A DNA stretch of 41,234 bases from CAYJEQ01 sp964370185 (GCA_964370185.1 CAYJIJ010000014.1:1-41234); one strand, 5' to 3'; positions 8,529-17,081 are shown, numbered from the stretch's first letter. The notes: generated from the sequence alone by a model not told the origin. Made by a program: numbers and translations.

Positions 8529-9815
8529 ATGTCAATTTATCAAAAAATGAGTATGGAAGACTTGCTAAAGACTAAAGAAGAAATAATGAAATCCTATAAC
8601 GAGCTAAAGGAAAAGGGTCTTACGCTCGATATGTCGCGCGGTAAGCCGTCGGGCAAAAATGTGGATGTTTGCATGGGTATGCTTGATGTGCTAAATAGTG
8701 GCTCGGATTGCAAAGCGTCGGACGGCACAGATGTAAGAAATTACGGCGGTCTTGAAGGTATACCCGAAGCAAGAAAATTATTAGCGGATATGCTAAGCAC
8801 AGCACCCGAAAATGTAATAGTTGGAGGCAATGCAAGCCTCACACTTATGCATGATACCATTGCAAGAGCATATACCCATGGTTTAGTGGGCTCAAAAATG
8901 CCGTGGTGCAAGGAAGAAAAGCTTAAATTTTTATGCCCTGCTCCAGGTTATGATAGGCATTTTGCTATAACTGAATTTTTTGGATTTGAGCTTATCACAA
9001 TCCCAATGACAGAAGCAGGCCCCGATATGGACGAAGTTGAAAAACATGTTAAGGACCCTGCGGTAAAGGGTATGTGGTGTGTGCCAAAATACTCAAACCC
9101 ACAAGGCATTACATACAGCGATGAGACTGTTAAAAGGCTTGCCGCACTAAAACCTGCCGCACCAGACTTTAGAATTATGTGGGATAATGCCTATGTTGTC
9201 CACGATTTATATGATACCACAGAGCCACTGCTCGACATTTTATCCGAATGCGAAAAGGTAGCAAATCCAAATATGGTATTCCAGTTTGCCTCAACTTCAA
9301 AAGTCACCTTCCCAGGCTCGGGGATATCCTGTATAGCGGCATCTAAAGAAAATATTGACGACATAAAGAAGAAGATATTCTATCAGACAATAGGCCCAGA
9401 TAAAATTAATATGCTACGCCACGCAAGATATTTTACAGGGGATAATACCATTGCAAAAAACATGGCGAAAATAGCGGATATTCTAAGACCTAAGTTTGAA
9501 GCGGTACTAAATAAATTAGATGAGCATTTAGAAAATACCGATATAGCTACATGGACAAAACCACGTGGCGGATACTTTATTTCCTTTGATGCATATCCAG
9601 GCACTGCAAAAGAAGTTGTAAAGCTCTGCGGTGAGGCAGGCGTTAAGCTCACACCGGCAGGGGCTACTTTCCCATATGGCAAAGACCCTGAGGATAAAAA
9701 CATCAGAATAGCGCCAAGTTTCCCGACAGTGGATGAGCTTAAAGCGGCTTGTGATCTATTTTGCACCTCGGTGAAACTTGCGGCGGTAAGTAAAGAGATC
9801 GAAAACAGGAAATAA
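8529..9815 (+). CDS. PLP-dependent aminotransferase, AspT/MocR-type (probable aspartate aminotransferase)
   Basis: 428 aa, class I fold. It fits the subgroup of aspartate aminotransferases in Pfam Aminotran_MocR rather than the ordinary AspC/AspB type: the N-terminal LDMSRGKPSGKN, DVRNYGGLEGIPEARKL and CPAPGYDRHF are characteristic. The schiff-base lysine is in STSKVTFPG, K258 by my count, with a Tyr/Asn pocket upstream (YSNPQG, WDNAYVVHDL). It would interconvert aspartate/2-oxoglutarate with oxaloacetate/glutamate in the cytoplasm, feeding the aspartate used by the AspRS and GatCAB enzymes encoded later in the window. The gene is monocistronic, with its own promoter and a 16-bp hairpin about 45 nt after the stop. 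Substrate assignment is from family resemblance. Confidence 0.88.
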   Translation: MSIYQKMSMEDLLKTKEEIMKSYNELKEKGLTLDMSRGKPSGKNVDVCMGMLDVLNSGSDCKASDGTDVRNYGGLEGIPEARKLLADMLSTAPENVIVGGNASLTLMHDTIARAYTHGLVGSKMPWCKEEKLKFLCPAPGYDRHFAITEFFGFELITIPMTEAGPDMDEVEKHVKDPAVKGMWCVPKYSNPQGITYSDETVKRLAALKPAAPDFRIMWDNAYVVHDLYDTTEPLLDILSECEKVANPNMVFQFASTSKVTFPGSGISCIAASKENIDDIKKKIFYQTIGPDKINMLRHARYFTGDNTIAKNMAKIADILRPKFEAVLNKLDEHLENTDIATWTKPRGGYFISFDAYPGTAKEVVKLCGEAGVKLTPAGATFPYGKDPEDKNIRIAPSFPTVDELKAACDLFCTSVKLAAVSKEIENRK

Positions 9816-9860
9816 CCCCTAAAGAGCACATTATAATTTACCACATATAAAAACTCCCCA

Positions 9861-9900
9861 TATTAAGGCTTTACTCAGTCGATGGAGTAAAGCCTTAATA
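9861..9900. terminator. Perfect 16-bp hairpin after the aminotransferase gene
   Basis: Arms 9861-9876 and 9885-9900 are exact reverse complements around AGTCGATG. The arms end in AT-rich sequence, but no clear T-run follows, so terminator function is likely rather than certain. Confidence 0.6.
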
Positions 9901-9943
9901 CAAATATATGAATAAAACCCTAAATAATAAGGAGGTAATAAGC

Positions 9944-10468
9944 ATGGAGCTGAAAAATGGACTAAAACTTGATATAGCACAGGCAGTAAAAGCCGACGCA
10001 GAAAAAATTATAGAGTATTTAAACATAGTCGGCGGCGAGAGTGATAACCTCTTATTTGGAGGGGGCGAATTTAAAATCAGTGTGAAAGATGAAGAGGATT
10101 TTATAGAAAATATCTCTAAGTCGGACACATCAGCGCTTTTAATAGGTAAAATATCGGGCGAAATTGTGAGCATAGCTTCCCTAAACTCAAGCCCAAGGGA
10201 GAGAATAGCGCATCAAGCAGATTTAGCGATTTCGGTTAAAAAGAAATATTGGAATATCGGAGTGGCAACACATATGATGGCGGCGGCAATTTCCTTTGCA
10301 AAGCAAAATAGCAAAACAGAAATTTTGCATTTGGGTGTTAAGGCAGAAAATCAAAATGCAATTGCGCTTTACAAAAAAATGGGCTTTGAAAAAATAGGTG
10401 AGTATAAGAAATTTTTTAAAATAGATGGAAAATATTATGATGAGATACTCATGAATTTGTATTTATAA
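9944..10468 (+). CDS. GNAT family N-acetyltransferase
   Basis: 174 aa from the preferred start. An in-frame ATG at 9908 exists, but AAGGAGG at about 9930 fits the ATG at 9944 (MELKNGLKL). The fold order is right: N-terminal strand-helix, a central beta segment (ALLIGKISGEIVSIASL), then the acetyl-CoA loop KKYWNIGVATHMM (an R/K-x-x-G-x-A variant), the beta strand ILHLGVKAENQNAIALY and YKKMGFEKIGE, typical of RimI/RimJ-like acetyltransferases. It probably acetylates an amino group on a protein or small molecule in the cytoplasm; the substrate is not predictable. It follows the aminotransferase but is separated by a hairpin, so an operon is doubtful. Confidence 0.85.
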   Translation: MELKNGLKLDIAQAVKADAEKIIEYLNIVGGESDNLLFGGGEFKISVKDEEDFIENISKSDTSALLIGKISGEIVSIASLNSSPRERIAHQADLAISVKKKYWNIGVATHMMAAAISFAKQNSKTEILHLGVKAENQNAIALYKKMGFEKIGEYKKFFKIDGKYYDEILMNLYL

Positions 10469-10486
10469 TATAGTGTTTATTAAATT

Positions 10487-10526
10487 TAAGGGCATCTTAT
10501 TCGCCATAGGCGAAGAAGATGCCCTT
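10487..10526. repeat. Hairpin with AAGGGCAT outer arms, copy 1
   Basis: Outer arms TAAGGGCATCTT/AAGATGCCCTTA enclose an inner TTCGCC-ATA-GGCGAA stem with one A-G mismatch between them. It lies 19 nt after the GNAT stop and may end that transcript. A sister element is at 10700-10748. Confidence 0.7.
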
Positions 10527-10699
10527 AGACTGAAGACAAAAGCAAAACCACAAAAAATCTTATGATTTTTTGCTTACTGTGTCGCTTAAAACTTTCAAAT
10601 TACGCTCATATACCCTCGTATTATTCGCTTATTTAAAAGTTTTGCTCCTTGTATTTCATCTTTTCTCTTTAGTCTCACAGATTGCAGACTATCTCTGCA

Positions 10700-10748
10700 A
10701 TTTTAAGGGCATTTTCTCCGCAATTGGCGGAGAAAATGCCCTTAAAAT
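10700..10748. terminator. Perfect 22-bp hairpin between convergent genes (AAGGGCAT family, copy 2)
   Basis: Arms 10700-10721 and 10727-10748 are exact complements with a 5-nt loop. It lies 17 nt beyond the stop of the minus-strand phosphodiesterase gene. The outer AAGGGCAT/ATGCCCTT arms match the element at 10487-10526 while the inner arms differ. A third imperfect inverted repeat (AAAACTTT.. and AAAGTTTT) spans about 10587-10645. Confidence 0.7.
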
Positions 10749-10764
10749 TTATTGCTAAATATAA

Positions 10765-12975
10765 TTAAAAATACTTTTCGTTGAACTGCTCTGTAGGCAT
10801 TGGCTTGGCATAATAGTAGCCTTGCGCTTTATTGCAACTAATAATCTTGAGGAAATTCACCTGGCCATCGGTTTCCACTCCCTCAGCGACTGTTATGGCG
10901 TCTATACTCTGTGCCATGCTCACTACACTTTCAACCACACGGTTTCCACGGGCTTCGTTTTTGCTGTTCATAAGAAAGCTTCTATCGAGCTTTATTATAT
11001 CTATATCGAGATTTTTTATCAGCCCAAGGGAAGAGTAACCCGATCCGAAATCGTCAATTGATATTAAAAATCCACTTTTGCGTAGCTCGAAAAGTGTATT
11101 TTCAAGTACAGCTTCATTGTCGAGTATAGTGCTCTCAGTAAGCTCTATTTCTATGAACTTTTTAGGTATGTTATATCTCTCTACTATTTCATTTAATTCT
11201 TCAACAAACTTTTCATTGGTGAGATGAACTCTTGAAAAATTTACCGATATCGGTATAGCTTCCTTGCCACTATTAATCCAATCGGATATGATTTCACAGG
11301 TCTTTTCAAGCATGTGTTTATCCAAATTTGTGATAAATCCATTGCTTTCAAATACGGGGATAAAGTCATTGGGGAACATTATTACTTCATCATTTACCAC
11401 CCATCTCACAAGTGCCTCAGCGCCTGAGAGGGAATCGTTATCTAAATCAAATTTAGGTTGCAAATATACTTTGAATTCATCATTTCTAAGAGCGGTTTCC
11501 ATTTTGTTTGTGATTTCGGCTATTTTAAGAATATGATCTTTAAATGCTTCGTCATAGTCGTAGACTAAGTTTTGATCCCGACCTTTGGAGAAATTATGCG
11601 CAAGGATAACCTTGTTTATTATGTTGTTAACATTGGTTTCGCCAAGCTCGATAAAATATCTGCCATATCTAAATTTGATATTATGGCCTTTTAACTGTGG
11701 GAGTTTATCCCTAAATTTTTCTTCATAAACAAGTCTTAAATGCTCGAGATCATAAAGGTCATCGGAGTTTGCAAAAATCAAAAATTCATCTATTCCAACC
11801 CTCGCTTGAATAAATGAAGCGAGCCCTGATTCTTTCCCTACATCGGCAAATGCACGGATAACTTCATCACCCATTTCAAAATCATACATTTCATTAATTG
11901 ATTTAAAATTAACGATATCAATCTTGGCTATTATGTATTTTTGAGTTGGAGATTTACTTAAAATCTCGCCTATGTCCATTTTAAATTTTACAAGGTTTGG
12001 CACACCTGTTAAATCATCATAAAATGCCACTGTTTCAATCTCGCTTATAGCATTTTTTCTGAGTATCAGTATAGTGCAAATAAGTACAGCACATCCGAGT
12101 GTAATCACTATGTTAAAAATAGTTGTACTATTTATAATTGCTATGGAACTTGCGGCAACAACTTCATTTGGCACGGTAATTATAAGTGACCAGTCATTAA
12201 AAAGGATGGGTCTGTATTCAAGTAGCCAATGGGTATTATCAAGTTCATAACTAAATCCACCGGAAGTCTTTGAAAAAAGCAGTTCTTTTGCCGTGGCATA
12301 GGAGCTTCCCTCCGAGTATGTAGCACCTGAGAGTGTGTATAGGAGATTTCGTTCAAATATGCCATTATTATCATGTGTGGCAGCAATTACATCGCCATCA
12401 CCATCTATGACAAATGCATAACCCTCTCCACCAAATGAAGGCTCTAATAGTGTATCCAAATACCCGAGCGGATACTCAGCCACAAGTGAACCCACATTTA
12501 TGCCATTTTCTATTATAGGTGCCGCCATTGTGATGGTGAGATGATCGTCATATGCGGAGGCTACTGGGTCGGTGACAATAGCATCGCCGAGCTCGATGTC
12601 CATAAATTGGCTAAAATATTCTGCATTAACATATGTACCATCGCCCACAAGACCCAGCCCATCATCACCAACAACGATTAGGTTTTCGTAGCCATGGTAT
12701 CGCTTGGCAATACTCAGATGCTTTAAAATATTTTCTTCATTATATCCCACCGTAACGAGTGTTTCAGCTGTGCTGTGGAGTATGGTGAGTTTAGAAGTCA
12801 GCTCAGAGTCGAAAGTAAACTGCTGTTGAGTAGCTATTTCACTGAGCGTTAATTCGGTGGCATCTTCAAGGTTTTGAGATATTGCCACACTGAAATAATA
12901 TATGCCCGAGAATGTAATTAGCAGCACTAAAAAAGTGACAATGAAAACATAGCGATTTTTCAAGCGATTTTTCAC
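10765..12975 (-). CDS. Membrane sensor c-di-GMP phosphodiesterase (extracellular sensor, degenerate GGDEF, EAL)
   Basis: 736 aa, GTG start with GAGGT upstream. One N-terminal TM helix (about 9-30), a roughly 240-residue extracytoplasmic sensor of dCache/PDC type, a second TM helix (about 285-305), a GGDEF-like domain and a C-terminal EAL domain. The GGDEF signature is degenerate: RVGIDEF, residues 392-398, with Ile for the second Gly, and there is no RxxD inhibitory site. The EAL domain keeps its catalytic set: EAL at 520-522, ELTES, IDDFGSGYSSL, IKLDRSF, AEGVET and QGYYYAKP. The protein should therefore hydrolyse c-di-GMP to pGpG in response to an extracellular signal, with the GGDEF-like part regulatory. 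It is monocistronic and no target is visible nearby. Confidence 0.93.
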   Translation of the reverse strand: MKNRLKNRYVFIVTFLVLLITFSGIYYFSVAISQNLEDATELTLSEIATQQQFTFDSELTSKLTILHSTAETLVTVGYNEENILKHLSIAKRYHGYENLIVVGDDGLGLVGDGTYVNAEYFSQFMDIELGDAIVTDPVASAYDDHLTITMAAPIIENGINVGSLVAEYPLGYLDTLLEPSFGGEGYAFVIDGDGDVIAATHDNNGIFERNLLYTLSGATYSEGSSYATAKELLFSKTSGGFSYELDNTHWLLEYRPILFNDWSLIITVPNEVVAASSIAIINSTTIFNIVITLGCAVLICTILILRKNAISEIETVAFYDDLTGVPNLVKFKMDIGEILSKSPTQKYIIAKIDIVNFKSINEMYDFEMGDEVIRAFADVGKESGLASFIQARVGIDEFLIFANSDDLYDLEHLRLVYEEKFRDKLPQLKGHNIKFRYGRYFIELGETNVNNIINKVILAHNFSKGRDQNLVYDYDEAFKDHILKIAEITNKMETALRNDEFKVYLQPKFDLDNDSLSGAEALVRWVVNDEVIMFPNDFIPVFESNGFITNLDKHMLEKTCEIISDWINSGKEAIPISVNFSRVHLTNEKFVEELNEIVERYNIPKKFIEIELTESTILDNEAVLENTLFELRKSGFLISIDDFGSGYSSLGLIKNLDIDIIKLDRSFLMNSKNEARGNRVVESVVSMAQSIDAITVAEGVETDGQVNFLKIISCNKAQGYYYAKPMPTEQFNEKYF

Positions 12976-13234
12976 GATGAGTACCTCGACTTTCTATTAT
13001 TATAGAAAATTTGCGATGATGTACCAAACTGTGTGGAGAAAATTAATTTTAATAAATACTGGGGCAGTGATATATACTTTAATTACCATGATAATTTAAT
13101 AATAGATTTCATTTAATACAAATAATCAATCATAATTCTATCACACTTTACAAGTTAAATTCAAGTAGAAGTATGAATTTAAAATAGTTTACTTAAAAAT
13201 TTGTTATTTGCCTATGAGGGAAGTACCCCTATTC

Positions 13235-14305
13235 TCATTTTAACGCTTTAAGTATTTCTTTAGCTATGGCAATGGAGAGTAGCGGCGGTACCGCATTTCC
13301 AATCTGAAGCCTTTTAATAGTGTCCGAGCCATAAAATTTGTAATTGTCGGGGAAGCTTTGCAGTCTTGCGCCCTCACGAATGGATAAAGCCCTTGAATCC
13401 CTTGGATGAATACATCTCGACGAGGAGGGACAAGCAAAATTTCGTGTTACAGTCGTTGAAGGTTTTTCCCACCATAGCTTTGCATATGTATTGCCATATC
13501 CACTTTTAGGGCGAATTTCCTCGGGGAGGTCATTTTTTGATCCACCATCCTTTAAAGCTTGCATTATCTTAATTAAATGCTCTCCGTTTTTAGGTGAAAA
13601 ATGTTCTTCCAGTATATCGGAACTACCCTTTCGCACAAATTCTAAAAATTCATTACCAACATCCTTATTATAATAATCCTTTTTTTCTCCGCTTTTAATC
13701 TCGGGCAAATCTCCGATTGCATCTTTAAGCGTTACAAACGGCTTTAAACCATCGCCATGAGTGGGGGTGGGATATGTAAAATTAGCTTCACCTTTAAATC
13801 CCACTAAAATCACTCGTTCCCTCTGCTGTGGGACACCGAATTCTACCGCATTGAGCACCTTGTAATTTAGAGAGTATCCCAAAGCCTGAAAATCTGATTT
13901 AATCCTTTCGAACAAATTGCCCTTATCCATGCTTAAAATACCTGTAACATTTTCAAATACAAATGCCTTAGGGCTGAGGATTTTTAAAATGCGGATATAC
14001 TGCTTAAATAAATTTGCCTTGTCGTCCATCTGCCTTTTGCCCAATGTAGAGTAGGACTGGCAGGGAGGCCCACCAACAACAATATCCACCTTGCTACAGG
14101 ATAAAGCCACATCGAACATCTCTTTGTTTAAATCGCAGATATCAAGGTTAAGCATTTTCACATTTGGGTGATTAAGCGAATATGCCGCCGCAATATCTTT
14201 TTCTATTTCATTTGCCAAGAGAATTTCAAACTCTGCCATCTGTGAAAAGCCATAACTGAGCCCACCTACTCCAGCAAATAAATCTATAACATTATACTTT
14301 TTCAT
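13235..14305 (-). CDS. DNA (cytosine-5-)-methyltransferase, solitary
   Basis: 356 aa, a full-length C5 methyltransferase. Motifs in order: I, DLFAGVGGLSYGF (residues 8-20, AdoMet binding); IV, GGPPCQSYS with catalytic Cys82; VI, FENVTGIL (E118-N119-V120); VIII, QQRERVILVGF (160-170); a target-recognition region around 200-290; IX, TVTRNFACPSSSRCIHP; and X, QIGNAVPP near 336. It transfers a methyl group from AdoMet to C5 of cytosine in a specific DNA sequence. No restriction endonuclease or Vsr gene is adjacent, so it may be an orphan regulatory or protective methylase, or a remnant of a restriction system. Upstream on the minus strand an extended -10 (TGT TATAAT, plus 14383-14391) could be its promoter. 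The recognition site cannot be read from the protein. Confidence 0.95.
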   Translation of the reverse strand: MKKYNVIDLFAGVGGLSYGFSQMAEFEILLANEIEKDIAAAYSLNHPNVKMLNLDICDLNKEMFDVALSCSKVDIVVGGPPCQSYSTLGKRQMDDKANLFKQYIRILKILSPKAFVFENVTGILSMDKGNLFERIKSDFQALGYSLNYKVLNAVEFGVPQQRERVILVGFKGEANFTYPTPTHGDGLKPFVTLKDAIGDLPEIKSGEKKDYYNKDVGNEFLEFVRKGSSDILEEHFSPKNGEHLIKIMQALKDGGSKNDLPEEIRPKSGYGNTYAKLWWEKPSTTVTRNFACPSSSRCIHPRDSRALSIREGARLQSFPDNYKFYGSDTIKRLQIGNAVPPLLSIAIAKEILKALK

Positions 14306-14506
14306 ATATCTTCATTCCTTTTCCACCATGTAAATATCCCTCTATTTTGGGATAGTTAATGTGGATATTTTGCTTCTCATTCATTATAACACATATTTAT
14401 ATAAAGTGGTATAGCAGTGATACAAAAGAAGCCATGTATTAATAATGGGAGGATGTATTACAAAAATTATTACAATAGATATACATCATAGAGCATTGAG
14501 ATTAAT

Positions 14507-14535
14507 TTGAAACATTATTTTCTCTGTGTTATACT
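14507..14535 (+). promoter_or_regulatory. Promoter in front of the broken reductase gene
   Basis: TTGAAA (14507-14512), 17-bp spacer, TATACT (14530-14535). A GTG-AAA-ATT at 14576 could be the original start codon, lying just before the repeat element. Confidence 0.55.
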
Positions 14536-14575
14536 TTGTGAAAGATTACTTATATTTTGCATGGTATGTAAAATA

Positions 14576-15015
14576 GTGAAAATTGAAGTTTTACTCGATT
14601 TTTTTCAAAAAATCGTGGGGTATGGGGCAAAGCCCTATAAATAGAAAGGCGAAAAATACCGAACAATTATTAAGAAAAACGCTTGAGGGGTGCGAAAGTG
14701 CCTCAGCTGAAATCGAAATATTTTCTGTTTCAAATAAAAGTCTTAATCCTTGTAAGGGGTGCTCTGCTTGTAAAACAGTCGTGAAATGTCCGATAAAAGA
14801 CAATATTACCGAACTTTTAGAAAAAATGAAAGAGGCTGATGTTATCATTATGAGTTCTCCGATATTTTTCTATGATGTGACATCACAATGAAAAAGCTTT
14901 ACAATCTGCTTTTAAGTTAGGTGTTAAAGCTGTAAATATGGCGAAAACATTAAAAGACGCACCGCACGACTTCGATATGCACAACCACTACGCCTATGGA
15001 ACTCACACAAAATGA
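14576..15015 (+). pseudogene. Broken NADPH-dependent FMN reductase / iron-sulfur flavoprotein family gene
   Basis: The middle (SPINRKAKNTEQLL, then NPCKGCSACK and ADVIIMSSPIFFYDV) is clearly a flavodoxin-fold reductase of the NADPH-dependent FMN reductase family, with the CxxCxxC-like cysteine region. The normal N-terminal strand before SP is replaced by a repeat of about 50 bp (14586-14632), so the likely original GTG frame at 14576 runs into a TAG at about 14642. The reading frame 14583-14891 stops just after YDVTSQ. From 14881 a different frame encodes the family-like C-terminus (NEKALQSAFKLGVKAVN...) to a TGA at 15015. The usual stretch of several dozen residues between these parts is missing. 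It therefore carries a 5' insertion plus an internal deletion with frameshift. The protein is almost certainly non-functional. Confidence 0.85.
14586..14632 (+). repeat. Short intergenic repeat, single copy inside the reductase pseudogene
   Basis: Starts AGTTTTACTC, has a self-complementary CGATTTTTT/AAAAAATCG core, and ends GTATGGGGCAAAGCCC. Nearly the same sequence is at 23922-23971, and an inverted, more diverged copy is at 24274-24325. Confidence 0.75.
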
Positions 15016-15106
15016 ATATAACCTCTACAAATTAAAACTACCACTATCGAAAAAAAGATAGTGGTAGTTTGTTTTTTATAGGTAGCCGTACATAAATTAA
15101 GCTAAT

Positions 15107-16162
15107 TTATTTAAGCACATAAATATTTACCGACTGCCTGCCGTTTAAACAGCTCTCAAGATAGGTTTCATAATAAAGGTCTACATCTATAATATCCTGC
15201 ATCAGCCCAACGCCCGTATCCGCTGCAATTGCATAGCCATATACAAATGAATTGTCCGCAGAAGTGATATACATTTTTGTACCATATGGGATTTGGTCGG
15301 CTCTTGTAGCTACATACCCATAAAAAAGCTCCATACCGCTTGCACCCCAAGCACGTTTTCCTGCATTGTAGCCCGTTGCCACTTGATTGGTTAGCACATA
15401 TTCATATTCTGTCGGAATACCATTTGCATCTAAAGTGTAGCCAAAGTCCAAATCTGATATCGCCTCACCCGGCGCTCCATATATTACCTCGGCACTTGTT
15501 GGTGAATACAGAGTTTCCTGTGATGTAATCATCCTATCGACTTCAACACCATCAATATATTTTACATTATAGGTAATCTCTCTTTGCCCAGGGATACCGT
15601 GATGAATAGTTCTTGAACGACCCTCTTTAAGCAGGCTCGAAGGGGTGTACACAGTTTCAAATGGGATTGATTCGGTTATACTCTCTTCTTTATAGCTTAT
15701 CCTATTTATAATTATTTCAGAATTTGGGGTAAGCTCTCTATCAAGTGGAAGATTAATAATATCATCCCCCGATAGCTTAATATTTGCCATAGTGAGTGCT
15801 TCGCCAACAGTGGCATTACTTAGATAGAGGGAGTGGGTGCTGTCGTCGGCACTTAAGAAGACCTCAAACGCCCTATCTATTTTAATATGTGCTATATTGT
15901 TGTTAAACCCTGTGAAGCTCACAGTGTCTTCATCAATGGTTTGGATTTCTTCTTTGCTAAGTATATCCTCTACGGATTTTTCGGTGGTCAGTGCAAACTG
16001 CACATCTCCGCCATCGCTAATATAAACACCGTTCACATCCACAAGGGCGCCATAGAGAAAGAGCGACATAAAAACTGTTACCATGCCCATAAGACTGCCT
16101 TTGATTTTATTTGTCTTAAGCATATTAGCTATCTTACATAGAAATTCTTTTGTTAAATTCAT
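15107..16162 (-). CDS. G5 and 3D domain cell-wall protein (YabE-like)
   Basis: 351 aa. A short cytoplasmic start, then one hydrophobic helix (about 23-40) acting as signal anchor. Two DUF348-like modules follow (about 45-150; VGEALTMANIKLSGDD marks the second), then a G5 domain (about 155-235; SIPFETVYTPSS and a closing YNVKYIDGVEVDR) and a C-terminal 3D double-psi-barrel domain (about 260-350) with GTKMYITS, AADTG and IDVDLYYE, where the three conserved Asp are kept. Such proteins bind and cleave peptidoglycan as lytic enzymes related to resuscitation-promoting factors and YabE/YocH. It would act outside the membrane in wall turnover. The ATG is preceded by CGGAG and a structured leader at 16203-16243. 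It is monocistronic and divergent from the ATP synthase operon. Confidence 0.9.
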   Translation of the reverse strand: MNLTKEFLCKIANMLKTNKIKGSLMGMVTVFMSLFLYGALVDVNGVYISDGGDVQFALTTEKSVEDILSKEEIQTIDEDTVSFTGFNNNIAHIKIDRAFEVFLSADDSTHSLYLSNATVGEALTMANIKLSGDDIINLPLDRELTPNSEIIINRISYKEESITESIPFETVYTPSSLLKEGRSRTIHHGIPGQREITYNVKYIDGVEVDRMITSQETLYSPTSAEVIYGAPGEAISDLDFGYTLDANGIPTEYEYVLTNQVATGYNAGKRAWGASGMELFYGYVATRADQIPYGTKMYITSADNSFVYGYAIAADTGVGLMQDIIDVDLYYETYLESCLNGRQSVNIYVLK

Positions 16163-16202
16163 TTATTACTCCGTTCCACGCTGCCATCACCCATAAGGGC
16201 TA

Positions 16203-16243
16203 CTGCTATCTAATGCCAAGGACGGCATTATTTACGGTAGCAG
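16203..16243 (-). promoter_or_regulatory. Structured 5' leader hairpin of the G5/3D gene
   Basis: Read on the minus strand, a CTGCTA/TAGCAG outer stem encloses a 7-bp TAATGCC/GGCATTA-type inner stem with loop GTCCTT and an asymmetric internal loop. It lies about 40 nt before the ATG. It does not match a riboswitch class I can recognise. Confidence 0.45.
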
Positions 16244-16737
16244 ATGAAGCGTTAATTTTTTATAATACACCGCAATAGAGCTATTAGAAGCTTTTGCGAT
16301 ATGGAAATATATCCCTTTGGTATTATGGCCGACTTTTGCAATTATATTCACAATGTATACAGGTGTCAAACAAAATAAGTGTAAAAAATTGGGATTTTAA
16401 AGCGGAAATTTAACATTATTTTGCCCAAATTTAAAAAAACCGTCTCAAAAAGTCTAAAAGTATATAACTTTTAATGTTATTTTTATGTTAATTGCACAAT
16501 GTTCTAAAAAGAAATGGCATTTGTCTAATGTGATAATTTCTATCTGATAATTTACACCGAAATTGTATGTATTAGATAAGTAATGGGAAAATTTGTGCTA
16601 TTTGCAAATGCTTTAGCACAATAAATTCTGTTATAATGCATAAAATATTTTTTGAGTATTGTGCAATATAGATATATTTGCAGTGCTTTTCATAAAAAAC
16701 AAAAATTTAACGACCTTATCAAGAAAGTAAGTTTTAA

Positions 16738-16767
16738 TTGCAATTAAGGTTTAATTTGTAGTATAAT
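16738..16767 (+). promoter_or_regulatory. Promoter of the ATP synthase operon
   Basis: TTGCAA (16738-16743), 18-bp spacer, TATAAT (16762-16767), 60 nt before the first gene. The -35 hexamer is the same as that used by the two secreted-protein genes. Confidence 0.65.
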
Positions 16768-16826
16768 TATGATGAAATAGAAATCGAAAATTTCGGTAAT
16801 TAACAGATGCAAAGGGGTACTACATT

Positions 16827-17081
16827 TTGTCTAAAAAGCAACCCATGCATAAAACTATAAAATACATATCCTTTCTCTCACAATTTGGCTTTTCCCTAAT
16901 AAGCCCGATTATAATAATGATATTTCTCTCCACCTATATAAGGGACTATTTTGAGCTTGGGAATTGGGTGGTTTTGCTCGGAATATTTTTAGGGCTTGGG
17001 TCGGCATTCACAGCGGCGGTAAAATTCTATAAATATGCAATGAAAGCCGCCGAGGAGAGCGAACGGGAGGAAATGCTATGA
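16827..17081 (+). CDS. atpZ: AtpZ/AtpI-type small membrane protein at the head of the ATP synthase operon
   Basis: 84 aa starting at TTG, preceded by AAAGGGG at suitable spacing. Two TM helices (about 13-37 and 46-68) linked by a short loop with LGNWVV, and a charged C-terminus, match the F0F1-ATPase subunit family (ATPase_gene1, AtpZ). Such proteins sit at the head of many bacterial atp operons and are linked to assembly or to cation supply for the complex. The stop overlaps the next gene's ATG (ATGA), so translation is likely coupled. Membrane topology and context give good confidence; the exact role is from the family. Confidence 0.8.
   Translation: MSKKQPMHKTIKYISFLSQFGFSLISPIIIMIFLSTYIRDYFELGNWVVLLGIFLGLGSAFTAAVKFYKYAMKAAEESEREEML

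Larger units (their letters stand above)
16163..16826. other. Divergent intergenic region between the G5/3D gene and the ATP synthase operon
   Basis: 664 AT-rich bases without an ORF. The left end encodes a probable structured leader of the G5/3D mRNA (see 16203-16243). The right end carries the atp promoter at 16738-16767. The middle, about 16300-16730, holds no feature I can name. Confidence 0.55.

Noticed and set aside
11700..11900. Active diguanylate cyclase domain
   Set aside because: The GGDEF active site is GIDEF, so cyclase activity is unlikely.
16163..16400. c-di-AMP (ydaO-type) riboswitch before the G5/3D gene
   Set aside because: A structured leader exists, but the conserved blocks of this class are not recognisable.
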